Source: Spirochaetota bacterium
GTDB taxonomy: Bacteria; Spirochaetota; UBA4802; UB4802
DNA length: 59,513 nt
Assembly: GCA_026414805.1 (NCBI GenBank)
Contig: JAOAIH010000010.1
Coordinates: 1-59,513, forward strand
Direction: 5' to 3'
The position numbers and the translations under genes were made by a program. Under the pieces are notes generated by a model, which saw only the letters and a list, made by a program, of their open reading frames with translations, did not search any database and had not been told where the DNA came from. Positions 36,582 through 45,809 of this stretch are shown piece after piece (position 1 is the stretch's first letter; each line of letters opens with the position of its first letter).

Positions 36582-37427
36582 TCAGTAACTTTGTTCCACA
36601 CCAAACGCTCCCCTGCCTGGTAGTGGAATAAATTCATATTCAGGGTACAAATGCTTCAATGCAGTGGCAACTTGTTTTGCAGTAAAAAGTGTTGCTTTCA
36701 CACCGCGCCCAATATAGTTTGATCCAGCATCAACAAGGAATTGCTTTTTACCATCTACGATTGCATTGCATTTAATGTGGCCACCATGTGTGGGATTGAA
36801 TGCATACTCCTCCTGTTCAAGGTAGTGATGTGTCACTTCGTGTGGTTTGGTGCCAGCTGAATAAAATTTTGGCCTGTGTGATGCAATCCCTGCTACCGAG
36901 GCCAAATACGTGATGTGCTCACCAGGCCGTAATGAATCAAGCCAGAACTTGAACTTATCATGGCATACACGCTCAATATTACGCCGCTCTTTATATCGCC
37001 CTATCCTGAAAAACTGCTGAATAGGTACAAAAATTGCCTTTAGATTATCATTCTTGTAGTAGTCAATAATCTGTTCTGGTACAAAAGTGTTTTTTACAAA
37101 TTGCTCTATTTGTATTGATAATTCGGGATGGTTTTTATATAGTGGCCAGTCATACACAATTTTCAAAGCTTTATTTGATACAGGACTATTTGCAAAGGAA
37201 GAACGCGACTGATAGAATATATCATCTTTTGTAGGATATATAATTCCTTCGATAGCAATAAAACTGTGATTTTTATAATCAATAACATTTTTAAGAATAA
37301 TCCCACCATCACAATATGACGAAAAAATACCCTGCTGTTGCTTATCAGATAAAGAATTAATTCTTAAAAGTATTGTTCCTTCTTTAATATTGTCAATTGC
37401 TTCTATTCTTTCCCAGTATGATTCCAT
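36582..37427 (-). CDS. Unknown protein in the aminotransferase cluster
   Basis: The 281-residue soluble protein has no recognisable signal or membrane segment. Conserved-looking parts are WLDSLRPGEHITYLASVAGI, KPHEVTHHYLEQEEYAFNP, then FLVDAGSNYIGRGVKATL and ALKHLYPEYEFIPLPGRGAF at the C terminus. The density of Gly and the His-rich EVTHHYLEQE suggest an enzyme, but I do not recognise the family. It is upstream of the class-III aminotransferase in the same direction. Possible alternative: a member of a ligase or amidase group I cannot place. Confidence 0.65.
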   Translation of the reverse strand: MESYWERIEAIDNIKEGTILLRINSLSDKQQQGIFSSYCDGGIILKNVIDYKNHSFIAIEGIIYPTKDDIFYQSRSSFANSPVSNKALKIVYDWPLYKNHPELSIQIEQFVKNTFVPEQIIDYYKNDNLKAIFVPIQQFFRIGRYKERRNIERVCHDKFKFWLDSLRPGEHITYLASVAGIASHRPKFYSAGTKPHEVTHHYLEQEEYAFNPTHGGHIKCNAIVDGKKQFLVDAGSNYIGRGVKATLFTAKQVATALKHLYPEYEFIPLPGRGAFGVEQSY

Positions 37428-37613
37428 ACGCTGTTTACCATAAATTTACTAATGCTATGAAAGCAAAGAGGCTACTAATAGCTATAATGTTAGGTGAAGA
37501 TATGTATATTAATATGAGTCAATTGGAATATCAAAAATTTATACATCCTTTTGCACATCAGTGCTCTAATTATTCACACCATTGATGAAGAAATACTGTA
37601 AAAAATCCTAAAA

Positions 37614-40112
37614 TTATCCATATAATGCTTTAATTAAAGCCAGTCGCAAATCATCAAGTGTAAAAGGTTTTATTAGATACCATGAAAACCCATACTGAGC
37701 ATAATCGGCTATTGCACTGTTATCAGCATAACCGCTCATAACAATACCTTTTAAATTTTCGTGAATTTTTTTCATCTGCGCATAAGCATCCACACCACTC
37801 ATGCTACCTGGTATTGTTACATCAACCAAAACACAATCAAAAGGATGAGCTTCTTTTGATTTGAGTATTTTACCAATAGCGTCATCACTCCTTGTTGCAG
37901 TATCATAGGTACACCCTAATATATCCAGCATCCCTGATGTAACCTCAAGTATTTCCTGCCTATCATCAAGTATAAGAACATGCGCCTTGATTGAATCAAT
38001 TGCAGTATAATTTGTTTCATCAATAGCAGATTTTGATCCTGTCATTGGCAGATACACTGTAAAAGAGGCACCTTTATCCGATGATGAAACCATAATAGTT
38101 CCACCATGCTGCCGTATAATCGATAGCGAGGTAGTCAGCCCTAAGCCTGTTCCTTTTTCTTTTGTAGTAAAATACGGATCAAAAATTTTATTTATATGTT
38201 CACTGGCTATTCCCTCCCCGGTATCTGAAAACTGAATCATGATATATTTGCCTTCTGGTAGTCGTAATACATTTGGTTTATTATTTATACTTTTAACGGT
38301 AACCGTTAATACACCTGTATTATTCATTGCCTGCACAGCATTTAAAGCTAAATTCCTGAATACATGTGAAAGCTGATGTTCATCAAATTCAAAATTTTCT
38401 ATTGAATTATCAATATCATAATCAACCCTAACACTACTGCCATGAGTTACAAAATCTACCGTTTCATGAATCAGCTGTACAATATTGCCTGTTTTTTTAA
38501 TTGGTTTTCCACCTTTTGCATACGTCAATAATTGTGATGTCAATGATTGTGCAGATTTAACAGATTTTTTAATGCCTTCAAGTATATCTACAACATTATT
38601 AAATGTATTATTTTTTGTAAGTATTTGTTGTGCTATTTCAGCATTCCCCATAATAGCTGTAAGGATATTATTAAAATCATGGGCAATACCAGCAGCAAGT
38701 ATTCCTAATGATTCAAATTGCTGCAACTTAATAAGCTCATTTTGCATTGAAAGCATTTCGGTTATGTCCCTTATGACAGTAACAACACCAATAACAGTAT
38801 TTTCTATCATGATGGGAGATGAAACAACGGAAACGTCGAATTCCTTATTTTTACATTTGCATTTAAGATGATAATAAGTAACAACCCTTTTTAACTGTAC
38901 AGCTTCACTGCAAGGATGCACCTGTTTATGAGTTGATATTTCAGAAAAAGTAATCAAAGAACTAATATCTTTACCCAATGATATTGTATTTTCAAACAAA
39001 ATATCTGCCTGCTTATTTGAAAGTATAATATTACCTTCTGTATCTGTGCTTATAAATGCATCACCAATTGATTGAATTGTTATAAGTAACCTTTCTTTTT
39101 CAAGTACCAATTGTTCCTGAGTTTTTTTATGCCAGTACAACTCATTGTTCAACTGCTCAGTTTTAATCTTAACCTGCCTGCGTAATAACGCATTCCAAGC
39201 AACGATGCCTATAATAATAAATAAACCACCAGCTAGCAAGGCTGCTATAACATACCAAAATTCTTTTTCATAATACACGGGCTTTGGAGCAAGTGAAATC
39301 CATTTTCTGTAAATAATACTTCTTTTAGACTCAGGAATAGAATCAAGAGCTTTGGAAATTATAGAGAAAAGCATGGGGTTATCATTACGAACTCCAATGC
39401 ACAAATTCCAGTCATACCCCACATAGCCAGCAACACGTAAATTAGTAATGCTGTATGTATCAATCAAATATGAAACCGTTGACAGAGATATTACCATTGC
39501 ATCAAATTCACCAAAAGCCAGTTTCATTAATCCTTCAGTTTCATTTTTTACAAGATCAAATTTTATCTGGGGATTCTTCTTCAAAATGTAATCTACAACA
39601 GCATACCCTTTCACTGCGGTTACATGAAGTCCGGTCAAATCTTTTAAGGCAAGTACTCTTGTATCGGATTTTCGTGTAACTATCACATTAGGAATACGCA
39701 CATACGGTTTTGTGAAGCGCAAGTACAAGTGGCGCTCCGGGACATCCTGTATTGACAATACCATATCAACATTTCGTTCTTTGGCTGCTTGCAAAACTTC
39801 AGCCCATGACCCAATATTGGCAATTGTAAACTTTAGTGCTGTTTTTGTAGCTATCTCTTTTAAATAATCATGACTCAACCCAATAAAATTGCCATCATGA
39901 TCGGTAAAATCAATTGGCGGGTAGTCGGGGCAAGGAGCTGCAATAATTGGTTTTTGTAATAAAGATATGTATTGTTTTTCTTCAGGAGTAAGGTATAAAG
40001 AATTATTATTTTCCCAAGAACAAGTTGTGATAAATAATACCGTTAGTATGCACACCACACCATACCAACATGTAGATACACTTGCTGCAAAGCATTTCAA
40101 TTTATATGCCAT
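37614..40112 (-). CDS. Hybrid sensor histidine kinase with periplasmic solute-binding domain
   Basis: From the ATG at 40112 the order is: signal or lipobox-like segment (VLFITTC), a bacterial extracellular solute-binding type 3 domain (about residues 40-280, IIAAPCPDYPPIDFTDHDGN, VDMVLSI, LAFGEFDAMVIS), a membrane helix (FWYVIAALLAGGLFIIIGIV), a PAS domain, HisKA with phosphorylated His in GIAHDFNNILTAIMGN, HATPase with FSDTGEGIASEHINKIFDP and GTGLGLTTSL, and a receiver with LILDDRQE, LVDVTIPG and LIKPF. It senses an amino-acid-like ligand outside the membrane, as in family members. No separate response regulator is near. An alternative TTG start lies at 40130. Confidence 0.88.
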   Translation of the reverse strand: MAYKLKCFAASVSTCWYGVVCILTVLFITTCSWENNNSLYLTPEEKQYISLLQKPIIAAPCPDYPPIDFTDHDGNFIGLSHDYLKEIATKTALKFTIANIGSWAEVLQAAKERNVDMVLSIQDVPERHLYLRFTKPYVRIPNVIVTRKSDTRVLALKDLTGLHVTAVKGYAVVDYILKKNPQIKFDLVKNETEGLMKLAFGEFDAMVISLSTVSYLIDTYSITNLRVAGYVGYDWNLCIGVRNDNPMLFSIISKALDSIPESKRSIIYRKWISLAPKPVYYEKEFWYVIAALLAGGLFIIIGIVAWNALLRRQVKIKTEQLNNELYWHKKTQEQLVLEKERLLITIQSIGDAFISTDTEGNIILSNKQADILFENTISLGKDISSLITFSEISTHKQVHPCSEAVQLKRVVTYYHLKCKCKNKEFDVSVVSSPIMIENTVIGVVTVIRDITEMLSMQNELIKLQQFESLGILAAGIAHDFNNILTAIMGNAEIAQQILTKNNTFNNVVDILEGIKKSVKSAQSLTSQLLTYAKGGKPIKKTGNIVQLIHETVDFVTHGSSVRVDYDIDNSIENFEFDEHQLSHVFRNLALNAVQAMNNTGVLTVTVKSINNKPNVLRLPEGKYIMIQFSDTGEGIASEHINKIFDPYFTTKEKGTGLGLTTSLSIIRQHGGTIMVSSSDKGASFTVYLPMTGSKSAIDETNYTAIDSIKAHVLILDDRQEILEVTSGMLDILGCTYDTATRSDDAIGKILKSKEAHPFDCVLVDVTIPGSMSGVDAYAQMKKIHENLKGIVMSGYADNSAIADYAQYGFSWYLIKPFTLDDLRLALIKALYG

Positions 40113-40304
40113 ACAATAGTGGATGTACAATACATCCTGGAAATTTTCAATATTAATTTATATTTATTATTTTCATAATTTTACAAAATATTCTTTTCTA
40201 TTCCTTATTGTAGGAAACATAAACTGAATACCTACTACTTACGCAGCATGTACTTGCAACATAGCAAGATTGCAATAGTCTACATCTGTATATCACTTCA
40301 ATCA

Positions 40305-41588
40305 CTAAAAGTAATATTTCAGTTCACCTGCAATTAGAGATTTATTATCAAATGAATTGAAATCAGTGGAGCCCTTTCCAGTAACTATCGCATACAATAC
40401 ATACAATGTAATATCACAATTTTCTATGATATTATATACTATATTAGGAATAATCATAATTCCATGCCCCTGGACATCAATAATAGTTGTTACACTCCCG
40501 CTAAAAAGTGATGCACCTGAAAAACCTGTTGAAACACCAGCATAATGAGCATTATACGTTAAAAAATTATATGCAAGGTTTTTATAACGCTCTTCATTCA
40601 TACCAAATAACAAACTTTCATAATACGCATTTTGTAATTCAGGATTTTTTGAAAGACAATTGCCATTATAAAAATACTCAGCCAAAAAATTTATTCCACA
40701 TTCAAATGAATACTCATACCCTGCTCCTGCAATAAAGTACATGGTATTGCCATCCTTTGTACCAAGAATACTTCCTTTAAGCAATCCATCATAAAGGACA
40801 GTTGACACATCCACACCACTAACAATTCTTTGCATAATTTTTCCACACAAAACCGCAACGTCTGTACCACCGATAACTATCTTATTGCGCAAAAGATATA
40901 CAGAATTTGAAAAACTTTCACTGGATAAATCATCATTTTTTCGCTGAGGCACATATACAAAACTAACTTCAAAAAAAGGAGCTGGATATAGTTCAAAACG
41001 CATTGCATCCACTCCTTTTGCTTCTTCGGCTCCCTCAAATGCCAGCGGCGAAATAGGATTAACAATATCAAGTGGATTCCAGATTTTACCACTGCCAAAT
41101 CGTACAAGTTGTCTGCCAATAGTTACAGTAGATTTACCTGAAATTATTTTTACAAACGCCCGATGAAGTTTGAGGCGATAGTACAAGCTGTCATTGCTGT
41201 AATCATAATGTTCTGTGTATAATTGATTATATGAGTATCCAATCCACATTGTGGTAAAGTTTGGGCTATGTGTATAGTTAGAAATAATACATTCATTATC
41301 GATATCAGCATGTAACAGAATATTGTTAGTGATATCAATATCTGGAGACAGGCGAAACCTATTAACATCCGTCAATAACAGCTTTTCTTTCCTTAAATAA
41401 TCCTTTGTATAATACTCACTTGTTTTATACCCAATGAAAAGATTTTTGTAATAGCCATTGAGTGTAAACGCTTTATCATCATTTTGATCGTTGGTCTTTG
41501 CACACAATGATGAATGAAATCCAAGTAAAAGAATTGCAGAACAAAAAATGATAATTGTGAAAAAAATACTATATCCTTGCCTGGCCAC
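40305..41588 (-). CDS. Outer-membrane beta-barrel (porin-like) protein
   Basis: The 427-residue product starts at a GTG with GAGG 8 bases upstream. It has a cleavable-looking signal (FFTIIIFCSAILLLGFHSSLCA). The mature part has alternating strands ending in aromatic residues, for example FVKIISGKSTVTIGRQLVRFG, SGKIWNPLDIVNPISP and a C-terminal tyrosine-phenylalanine end (GELKYYF), as in outer-membrane barrels. RQxxxFGxGxIWxPLD is reminiscent of alginate-export/DUF1302-like porins. The substrate is unknown. A divergent promoter region is shared with the HEPN-MNT pair. Confidence 0.75.
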   Translation of the reverse strand: MARQGYSIFFTIIIFCSAILLLGFHSSLCAKTNDQNDDKAFTLNGYYKNLFIGYKTSEYYTKDYLRKEKLLLTDVNRFRLSPDIDITNNILLHADIDNECIISNYTHSPNFTTMWIGYSYNQLYTEHYDYSNDSLYYRLKLHRAFVKIISGKSTVTIGRQLVRFGSGKIWNPLDIVNPISPLAFEGAEEAKGVDAMRFELYPAPFFEVSFVYVPQRKNDDLSSESFSNSVYLLRNKIVIGGTDVAVLCGKIMQRIVSGVDVSTVLYDGLLKGSILGTKDGNTMYFIAGAGYEYSFECGINFLAEYFYNGNCLSKNPELQNAYYESLLFGMNEERYKNLAYNFLTYNAHYAGVSTGFSGASLFSGSVTTIIDVQGHGIMIIPNIVYNIIENCDITLYVLYAIVTGKGSTDFNSFDNKSLIAGELKYYF

Positions 41589-41617
41589 TATTATTCCTCT
41601 ATTGGATTTTGCAATCT

Positions 41618-41646
41618 ATAACATCTGTGTTTTATGTAGTTGTCAA
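41618..41646 (-). promoter_or_regulatory. Candidate promoter of the barrel protein gene
   Basis: On the minus strand, TTGACA (41646-41641), spacer 17, TGTTAT (41623-41618, 4 of 6). The start would be near 41610, about 22 bases ahead of the GTG at 41588. It lies back-to-back with the candidate promoter of the HEPN gene. Confidence 0.45.
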
Positions 41647-41665
41647 TATATAAAGAAATTATTGC

Positions 41666-41694
41666 TTGATTACAATGGAAAAATTTAGTATATT
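41666..41694 (+). promoter_or_regulatory. Candidate promoter of the HEPN-MNT pair
   Basis: TTGATT (41666-41671), spacer 17, TATATT (41689-41694, 5 of 6). The start would be near 41701, leaving a leader of about 57 bases. Confidence 0.5.
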
Positions 41695-41757
41695 ACCATT
41701 TGTTTATCAAGTAACAATACAAATATAAAAAAAATCAATCTGCTCCAAGGATATCCT

Positions 41758-42150
41758 ATGAATAGATGGAATGATTGGTACCAACAGGGTCTAAGAGATT
41801 TAAAGAAAGCAAAGCTTGACTTTGACTATGATTATTATGAATGGGCATGTTTTAGCTGCCAACAAGCTTCAGAAAAAGTTTTAAAAGCACTAGCATTACA
41901 CCACGGCCTTACTGTTTGGGGACATGCTCTCAATGAAATAATTAATGTACTATCAAAAAAAATAGAAATACCTGAAGAAATAAAAGAAAACGCCAAGCTA
42001 TTAGATATTTATTATATACCCACTCGCTATCCTAATGGATTTGCAGCTGGTAAACCATCAGATTACTTTACAAAAAAGCATGCACAGGAGGCATTAAATG
42101 CGGCAGATAGTATCATCAGATTCTGTCAAAGTATTTTCAATAAACAGTAA
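41758..42150 (+). CDS. HEPN-domain protein
   Basis: The 130-residue protein has the HEPN pattern: WYQQGLRDLKKAKLDFDYDYYEWACFSCQQASEKVLKAL, with YIPTRYPN in the C-terminal part, the 'TRYP' block of the PF05168-type HEPN proteins. No RX4HXY motif as in HepT of the type VII system is seen. HEPN proteins paired with minimal nucleotidyltransferases act as RNase toxins or as scaffolds. Its last 53 bases overlap the MNT gene in another frame. Confidence 0.88.
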   Translation: MNRWNDWYQQGLRDLKKAKLDFDYDYYEWACFSCQQASEKVLKALALHHGLTVWGHALNEIINVLSKKIEIPEEIKENAKLLDIYYIPTRYPNGFAAGKPSDYFTKKHAQEALNAADSIIRFCQSIFNKQ

Positions 42151-42442
42151 TGAGGTGATTAACACTGTGGCTCAGGTAAGCAAAAAAGCAAAGCTCAATT
42201 TCCCCGAAATTGAAGAGATCTGGCTTTTTGGTTCCTTTGCCAAAGGACAAGCTACAGGTTTAAGCGATATTGATATTCTGGTAATAGCTGACACCGCCAT
42301 TACAAATCCTATTGATCGCATAAAGCCGTATTACGTTTTTTTTGCTAATTGTCTCCACCTTGCCTGCGATGTACTTGTTATCCGCCCTGAAGAAAAGTTT
42401 ATGTATAGTGATATGCTCAAAGATGCAATACAATTGGCATGA
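42098..42442 (+). CDS. MNT-domain nucleotidyltransferase
   Basis: The 114-residue protein has the minimal nucleotidyltransferase motif GSFAKGQATGLSDIDILV, with the two catalytic Asp residues in DID. The start at 42098 is fixed by AGGAGG with a 6-base spacer and lies within the HEPN gene. MNT partners neutralise HEPN toxins by adding nucleotides to them in the studied HepT/MntA pair, and this is the obvious model here. The convergent ABC gene starts 8 bases beyond its stop. Confidence 0.85.
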   Translation: MRQIVSSDSVKVFSINSNEVINTVAQVSKKAKLNFPEIEEIWLFGSFAKGQATGLSDIDILVIADTAITNPIDRIKPYYVFFANCLHLACDVLVIRPEEKFMYSDMLKDAIQLA

Positions 42443-42449
42443 TTATATT

Positions 42450-43160
42450 TCAAATTTTATTTTTTTTCTTTATCATTCTATCCTTCACTATTACACCATC
42501 AGCTATTTGTATTAGCCTTCTGGCACGCTTCATCACCATTGGATCATGAGTAGAAAAAAGAAAAGTAATTTGCTTTTCTTTATTCAAATGTTCCATTACG
42601 TCAAGCAGCGAAGCAGCTGTTTTCTGATCTACATTGGCAGTGGGTTCATCTGCCAGAACTATCGCCGGGTTTGCCACAATTGCGCGAGCAATTGCCACTC
42701 GCTGTTGCTGCCCACCAGAAAGCTCGTGTGGAAAACGGTGCATTTCATTTTGCAAGCCTACAAGTGTTAGCACTTCAGCCGCTTTTTCTTTCTGGTAACT
42801 ATCGCCCATACCCTGTAGCAAAAGAATGTACTCAACATTTTCACGCACAGTCAGCACCGGTATAAGATTATACGCCTGAAATATAAAGCCAATCTTAAAT
42901 AGGCGCAAGCGCGATAGCTCCTTAGACGAAAGCTTTGAAATATCAGTCCCTTCAATATGCACACTCCCCTTGGTTGGATAATCCAATCCACCAATGCAGT
43001 TGAGCAAAGTGGTTTTACCCGAACCCGAAGGCCCGGCAATTGCAGCAAATTCACCTTTGTGCAAAGTAAGATTAACTCCACGCAGAGCATGCACCACCTG
43101 CCCATCTAGGTGATAATCTTTTATACAATGTTCAACCTTAATTATTTCCTTATCATTCAT
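42450..43160 (-). CDS. LolD/MacB-type ABC transporter ATPase
   Basis: The 236-residue protein has Walker [13 protein letters not shown], a Q-loop, signature [15 protein letters not shown], Walker [13 protein letters not shown] and the switch His in FSTHDP. It is the ATPase of the type VII ABC (LolCDE/MacB/FtsE-like) exporter formed with the two permease genes directly upstream on the same strand (16 bases). Three GCGATAG words fall within the gene. Confidence 0.92.
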   Translation of the reverse strand: MNDKEIIKVEHCIKDYHLDGQVVHALRGVNLTLHKGEFAAIAGPSGSGKTTLLNCIGGLDYPTKGSVHIEGTDISKLSSKELSRLRLFKIGFIFQAYNLIPVLTVRENVEYILLLQGMGDSYQKEKAAEVLTLVGLQNEMHRFPHELSGGQQQRVAIARAIVANPAIVLADEPTANVDQKTAASLLDVMEHLNKEKQITFLFSTHDPMVMKRARRLIQIADGVIVKDRMIKKKNKI

Positions 43161-43175
43161 GGTGCTATCCTTGTA

Positions 43176-44420
43176 TTACATAAAATGCAATGCATCAATA
43201 GGTTTAATGTTTGCTGCCTTATATGCCGGATATACTGATGCAAGAATTGTATTGCCAAATACAATGATTGTAGCTACTACAACATTTGTCATAGTGATAA
43301 ACGGATAGATCACAGTGCCCGTACCCCACACCCGCATTGACTGGCTATAGAATGCAAAGTTTAAACCTGTTGTCCCGGTTAATCCTACCAGAAGTAGAGT
43401 GATAAGCAAGCCTGCACATATACCAATAGCACCAATGCAGCATGCCTCAAATATCACAAAACTTGCCACCCATAATGGAGAAGTACCAATTGATTTCATT
43501 ATTCCGATTTCCCGATAGCGTTCCATAATTGCCATAATCATTGTGTTGGCAATAGTGAAAATTATTGATATGAATATGATTGCAAGAAACACATACATCA
43601 TAGTGTCAAAAAGCTTAATAGCTCGTACAATGTTTGGTGCCATCTGTTTCCAAGTAAGCACTTCAAGGCTGTCATTCCTGGGTGCATGTAATGCATAAGC
43701 TACACTTTGTGCATACTCTTTATCAGTGCAGCGCACTGTTATTTCTGATACTGCATTGCCCAGGCCTGTTATGATCTGTGCAGTACGTATACCAATGTAC
43801 ACTACATATTTGTCAAAACTTTCAATTGGCGACTGAAACAAACCCTTCACAATAAAGGCATGACCTGCAAGAACACCACTCTTATCCTGTAGCATCAGCA
43901 CACACTTATCGCCAACGTTTAGCCCCAACTTTTGCGCAAGTGAGCGCGATATGAGTATTTCATTTGTTGAGCTATCGCCAATATAGTTACTTAGATTTTT
44001 TCCCGCGTATTCATAAATATTGGAAACACATTTTTCTTTTTCAGGTTCAATTCCCAGCACCAGTACACCCTGACTGCTTCGGCTTGATTGTACCATTGCC
44101 TCAAATTTCACTCTAAGTGCAGTGCAGCGCACGCCTGGTATGGTATTAATTTTGCCAATAGTCCCATCGGGAACAAACGAAAGCAATAGATTCATATCAT
44201 TAAAAAATCCTTTTTTATGCACTGCCACATGACCAAGCGAAGTGTTAATTGTATTTTCTAGCATCTGCCGGTTAAATCCGTTCATGATTGCCATCGAAAA
44301 CATCATCACTACAAGACCCACAACAATGGAAGAGGCAACTATCGCAGATCGGCGCTTATTTCTGAATACATTACGCCAGCTAATAAGAATAATCGTTTTT
44401 ATATTCTGCATAGTATTCAT
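43176..44420 (-). CDS. FtsX/LolE-type ABC permease (downstream copy)
   Basis: The protein of about 414 residues has ILISWRNVFRNKRRSAIVAS with the first helix, a large periplasmic domain (about 50-280), and three C-terminal helices with RYREIGIMKSIGTSP. It is a mechanotransmission permease of the LolC/E/MacB class. The start is uncertain: a GTG at 44435 abuts the preceding stop; ATGs at 44420 and 44411 are alternatives, the latter 11 bases after AGGA. It lies directly after its paralog. Three GCGATAG words occur in or beside it. Confidence 0.88.
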   Translation of the reverse strand: MNTMQNIKTIILISWRNVFRNKRRSAIVASSIVVGLVVMMFSMAIMNGFNRQMLENTINTSLGHVAVHKKGFFNDMNLLLSFVPDGTIGKINTIPGVRCTALRVKFEAMVQSSRSSQGVLVLGIEPEKEKCVSNIYEYAGKNLSNYIGDSSTNEILISRSLAQKLGLNVGDKCVLMLQDKSGVLAGHAFIVKGLFQSPIESFDKYVVYIGIRTAQIITGLGNAVSEITVRCTDKEYAQSVAYALHAPRNDSLEVLTWKQMAPNIVRAIKLFDTMMYVFLAIIFISIIFTIANTMIMAIMERYREIGIMKSIGTSPLWVASFVIFEACCIGAIGICAGLLITLLLVGLTGTTGLNFAFYSQSMRVWGTGTVIYPFITMTNVVVATIIVFGNTILASVYPAYKAANIKPIDALHFM

Positions 44421-44435
44421 AATCCTATAACTCAC

Positions 44436-45674
44436 TTATATATGACGTATTGCTTCCACAGGATGAAGCTTTGCCGCACGCCGTGCAGGAAAAATACAAA
44501 AAAACAATGACACCCCAAGCGTAATGATCGAAGTAGTTATAATATTGGCGATAGTTACTGTGGCAGGAAATATGGTTGTGGAAATACCCCACACTGCAAT
44601 CTCATCTGCAAACTGTGAGTAATCAATTGGATGCACAGTGAAGTAATACGAAATGGAAACACCCAGTGCAACACCCAGTACAACACCAATCACTGTAATG
44701 TAAAAAGTCTCGGTAAGTATTAGCGCAATAATTTGCTGCGGAGTAGTACCCACTGCTTTCATTATGCCAAGCTCACGTGTTCGCTCATAAACTGACATCT
44801 GGATAGTATTCAATATTCCAAATGCCACAACTAAAAAGAGCATCAGGTCAAAAAGGAAACCGCTGACATCGTCCATGACAATAAATTGCACTAGCTCTGG
44901 CATGAGTTTTTCCCACCCAAGAACTTCAAACTGAATTCCAAGTTTATTGGAAAGGGCCTCAACAATATCATCAACAGCATCAATTGTTGTGGCACGGATA
45001 ACAATCGCGTGCACGTATCCCATCATACTAAATGTTTCATCAGCCTGCTTCATGGGCATTTGAAGTAAAAATTTATCATATTCAGGATTGCCACTTTTGA
45101 ATATACCAACAACTACAAGGTGTTCGGCTGCAATTGAGCCATCAAAACCCTGCGAAATAATTGCAACAGTATCGCCAATATTGACTTTAAGATTTTCTGC
45201 AAGTGTTGCACCAATCACTGCGTGTGTAGTATCACTATCGTTCAAATAGCGGCCATGTACAATCGTTGTATGAAGTTGTGATACCTTTATTTCAGATGAA
45301 GGCTCAACACCCTGAATCATAACACCTTTGGTAGTTGCACCTTTTGCAATGAGCGCATCGCACATGATGCGTGTACAATATGCCTGAATAATAGGAATAG
45401 TATTAAGCACTGTTTTAATCTTTGTATCACTGAAAAAAGCGTAGTCTATAGTTTTATTTTCCCAGTAGCCATTTTCATGTATATGTATGTGTCCCATTAC
45501 CATTCCGGTAGCATCTTCTATCATCCGGTCATGCCCACCCTTTGCAAATGCGTTGAGCAAAATAATCATGGCACAACCCACAATAACAGTTAAAAGCGTG
45601 AGTATGGTACGACGTTTGTTGCGCCACACATTACGCCATGCTAACGTGCTTATAATTGCTACATCTCTTTTCAC
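44436..45674 (-). CDS. FtsX/LolC-type ABC permease (upstream copy)
   Basis: The 412-residue protein starts MKRDVAIISTLAWRNVWRNKRR and ends with a three-helix FtsX domain containing ERTRELGIMKAVGTTPQQI. The periplasmic domain lies between residues 45 and 270. It is similar to the next gene, as in heterodimeric LolC/LolE. The LolA-like gene 135 bases upstream on the same strand probably feeds the same pathway. The pair plus the LolD-type ATPase could carry lipoproteins or another envelope substrate. Confidence 0.9.
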   Translation of the reverse strand: MKRDVAIISTLAWRNVWRNKRRTILTLLTVIVGCAMIILLNAFAKGGHDRMIEDATGMVMGHIHIHENGYWENKTIDYAFFSDTKIKTVLNTIPIIQAYCTRIMCDALIAKGATTKGVMIQGVEPSSEIKVSQLHTTIVHGRYLNDSDTTHAVIGATLAENLKVNIGDTVAIISQGFDGSIAAEHLVVVGIFKSGNPEYDKFLLQMPMKQADETFSMMGYVHAIVIRATTIDAVDDIVEALSNKLGIQFEVLGWEKLMPELVQFIVMDDVSGFLFDLMLFLVVAFGILNTIQMSVYERTRELGIMKAVGTTPQQIIALILTETFYITVIGVVLGVALGVSISYYFTVHPIDYSQFADEIAVWGISTTIFPATVTIANIITTSIITLGVSLFFCIFPARRAAKLHPVEAIRHI

Positions 45675-45809
45675 ATTTATTCGTTTAGAAATTATATAAT
45701 AAATCTTTATTATTCAAGAATAAGTTTTTACACATCATTTCAGAAATATAGATACTGAATCAAGTTCAGGATGACTTATGTTGGTGCATATATGTAAAGA
45801 ATACAACCT

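Noticed and set aside
37397-37585. Plus-strand open frame of 62 codons opposite the end of the unknown gene at 36582-37427
   Set aside because: No Shine-Dalgarno sequence, no plausible domain, overlaps a better gene; read as chance.
41758-42442. Assignment as the studied type VII HepT/MntA system
   Set aside because: The HEPN protein lacks the RX4HXY motif that defines HepT; only the broader HEPN/MNT label is supported.
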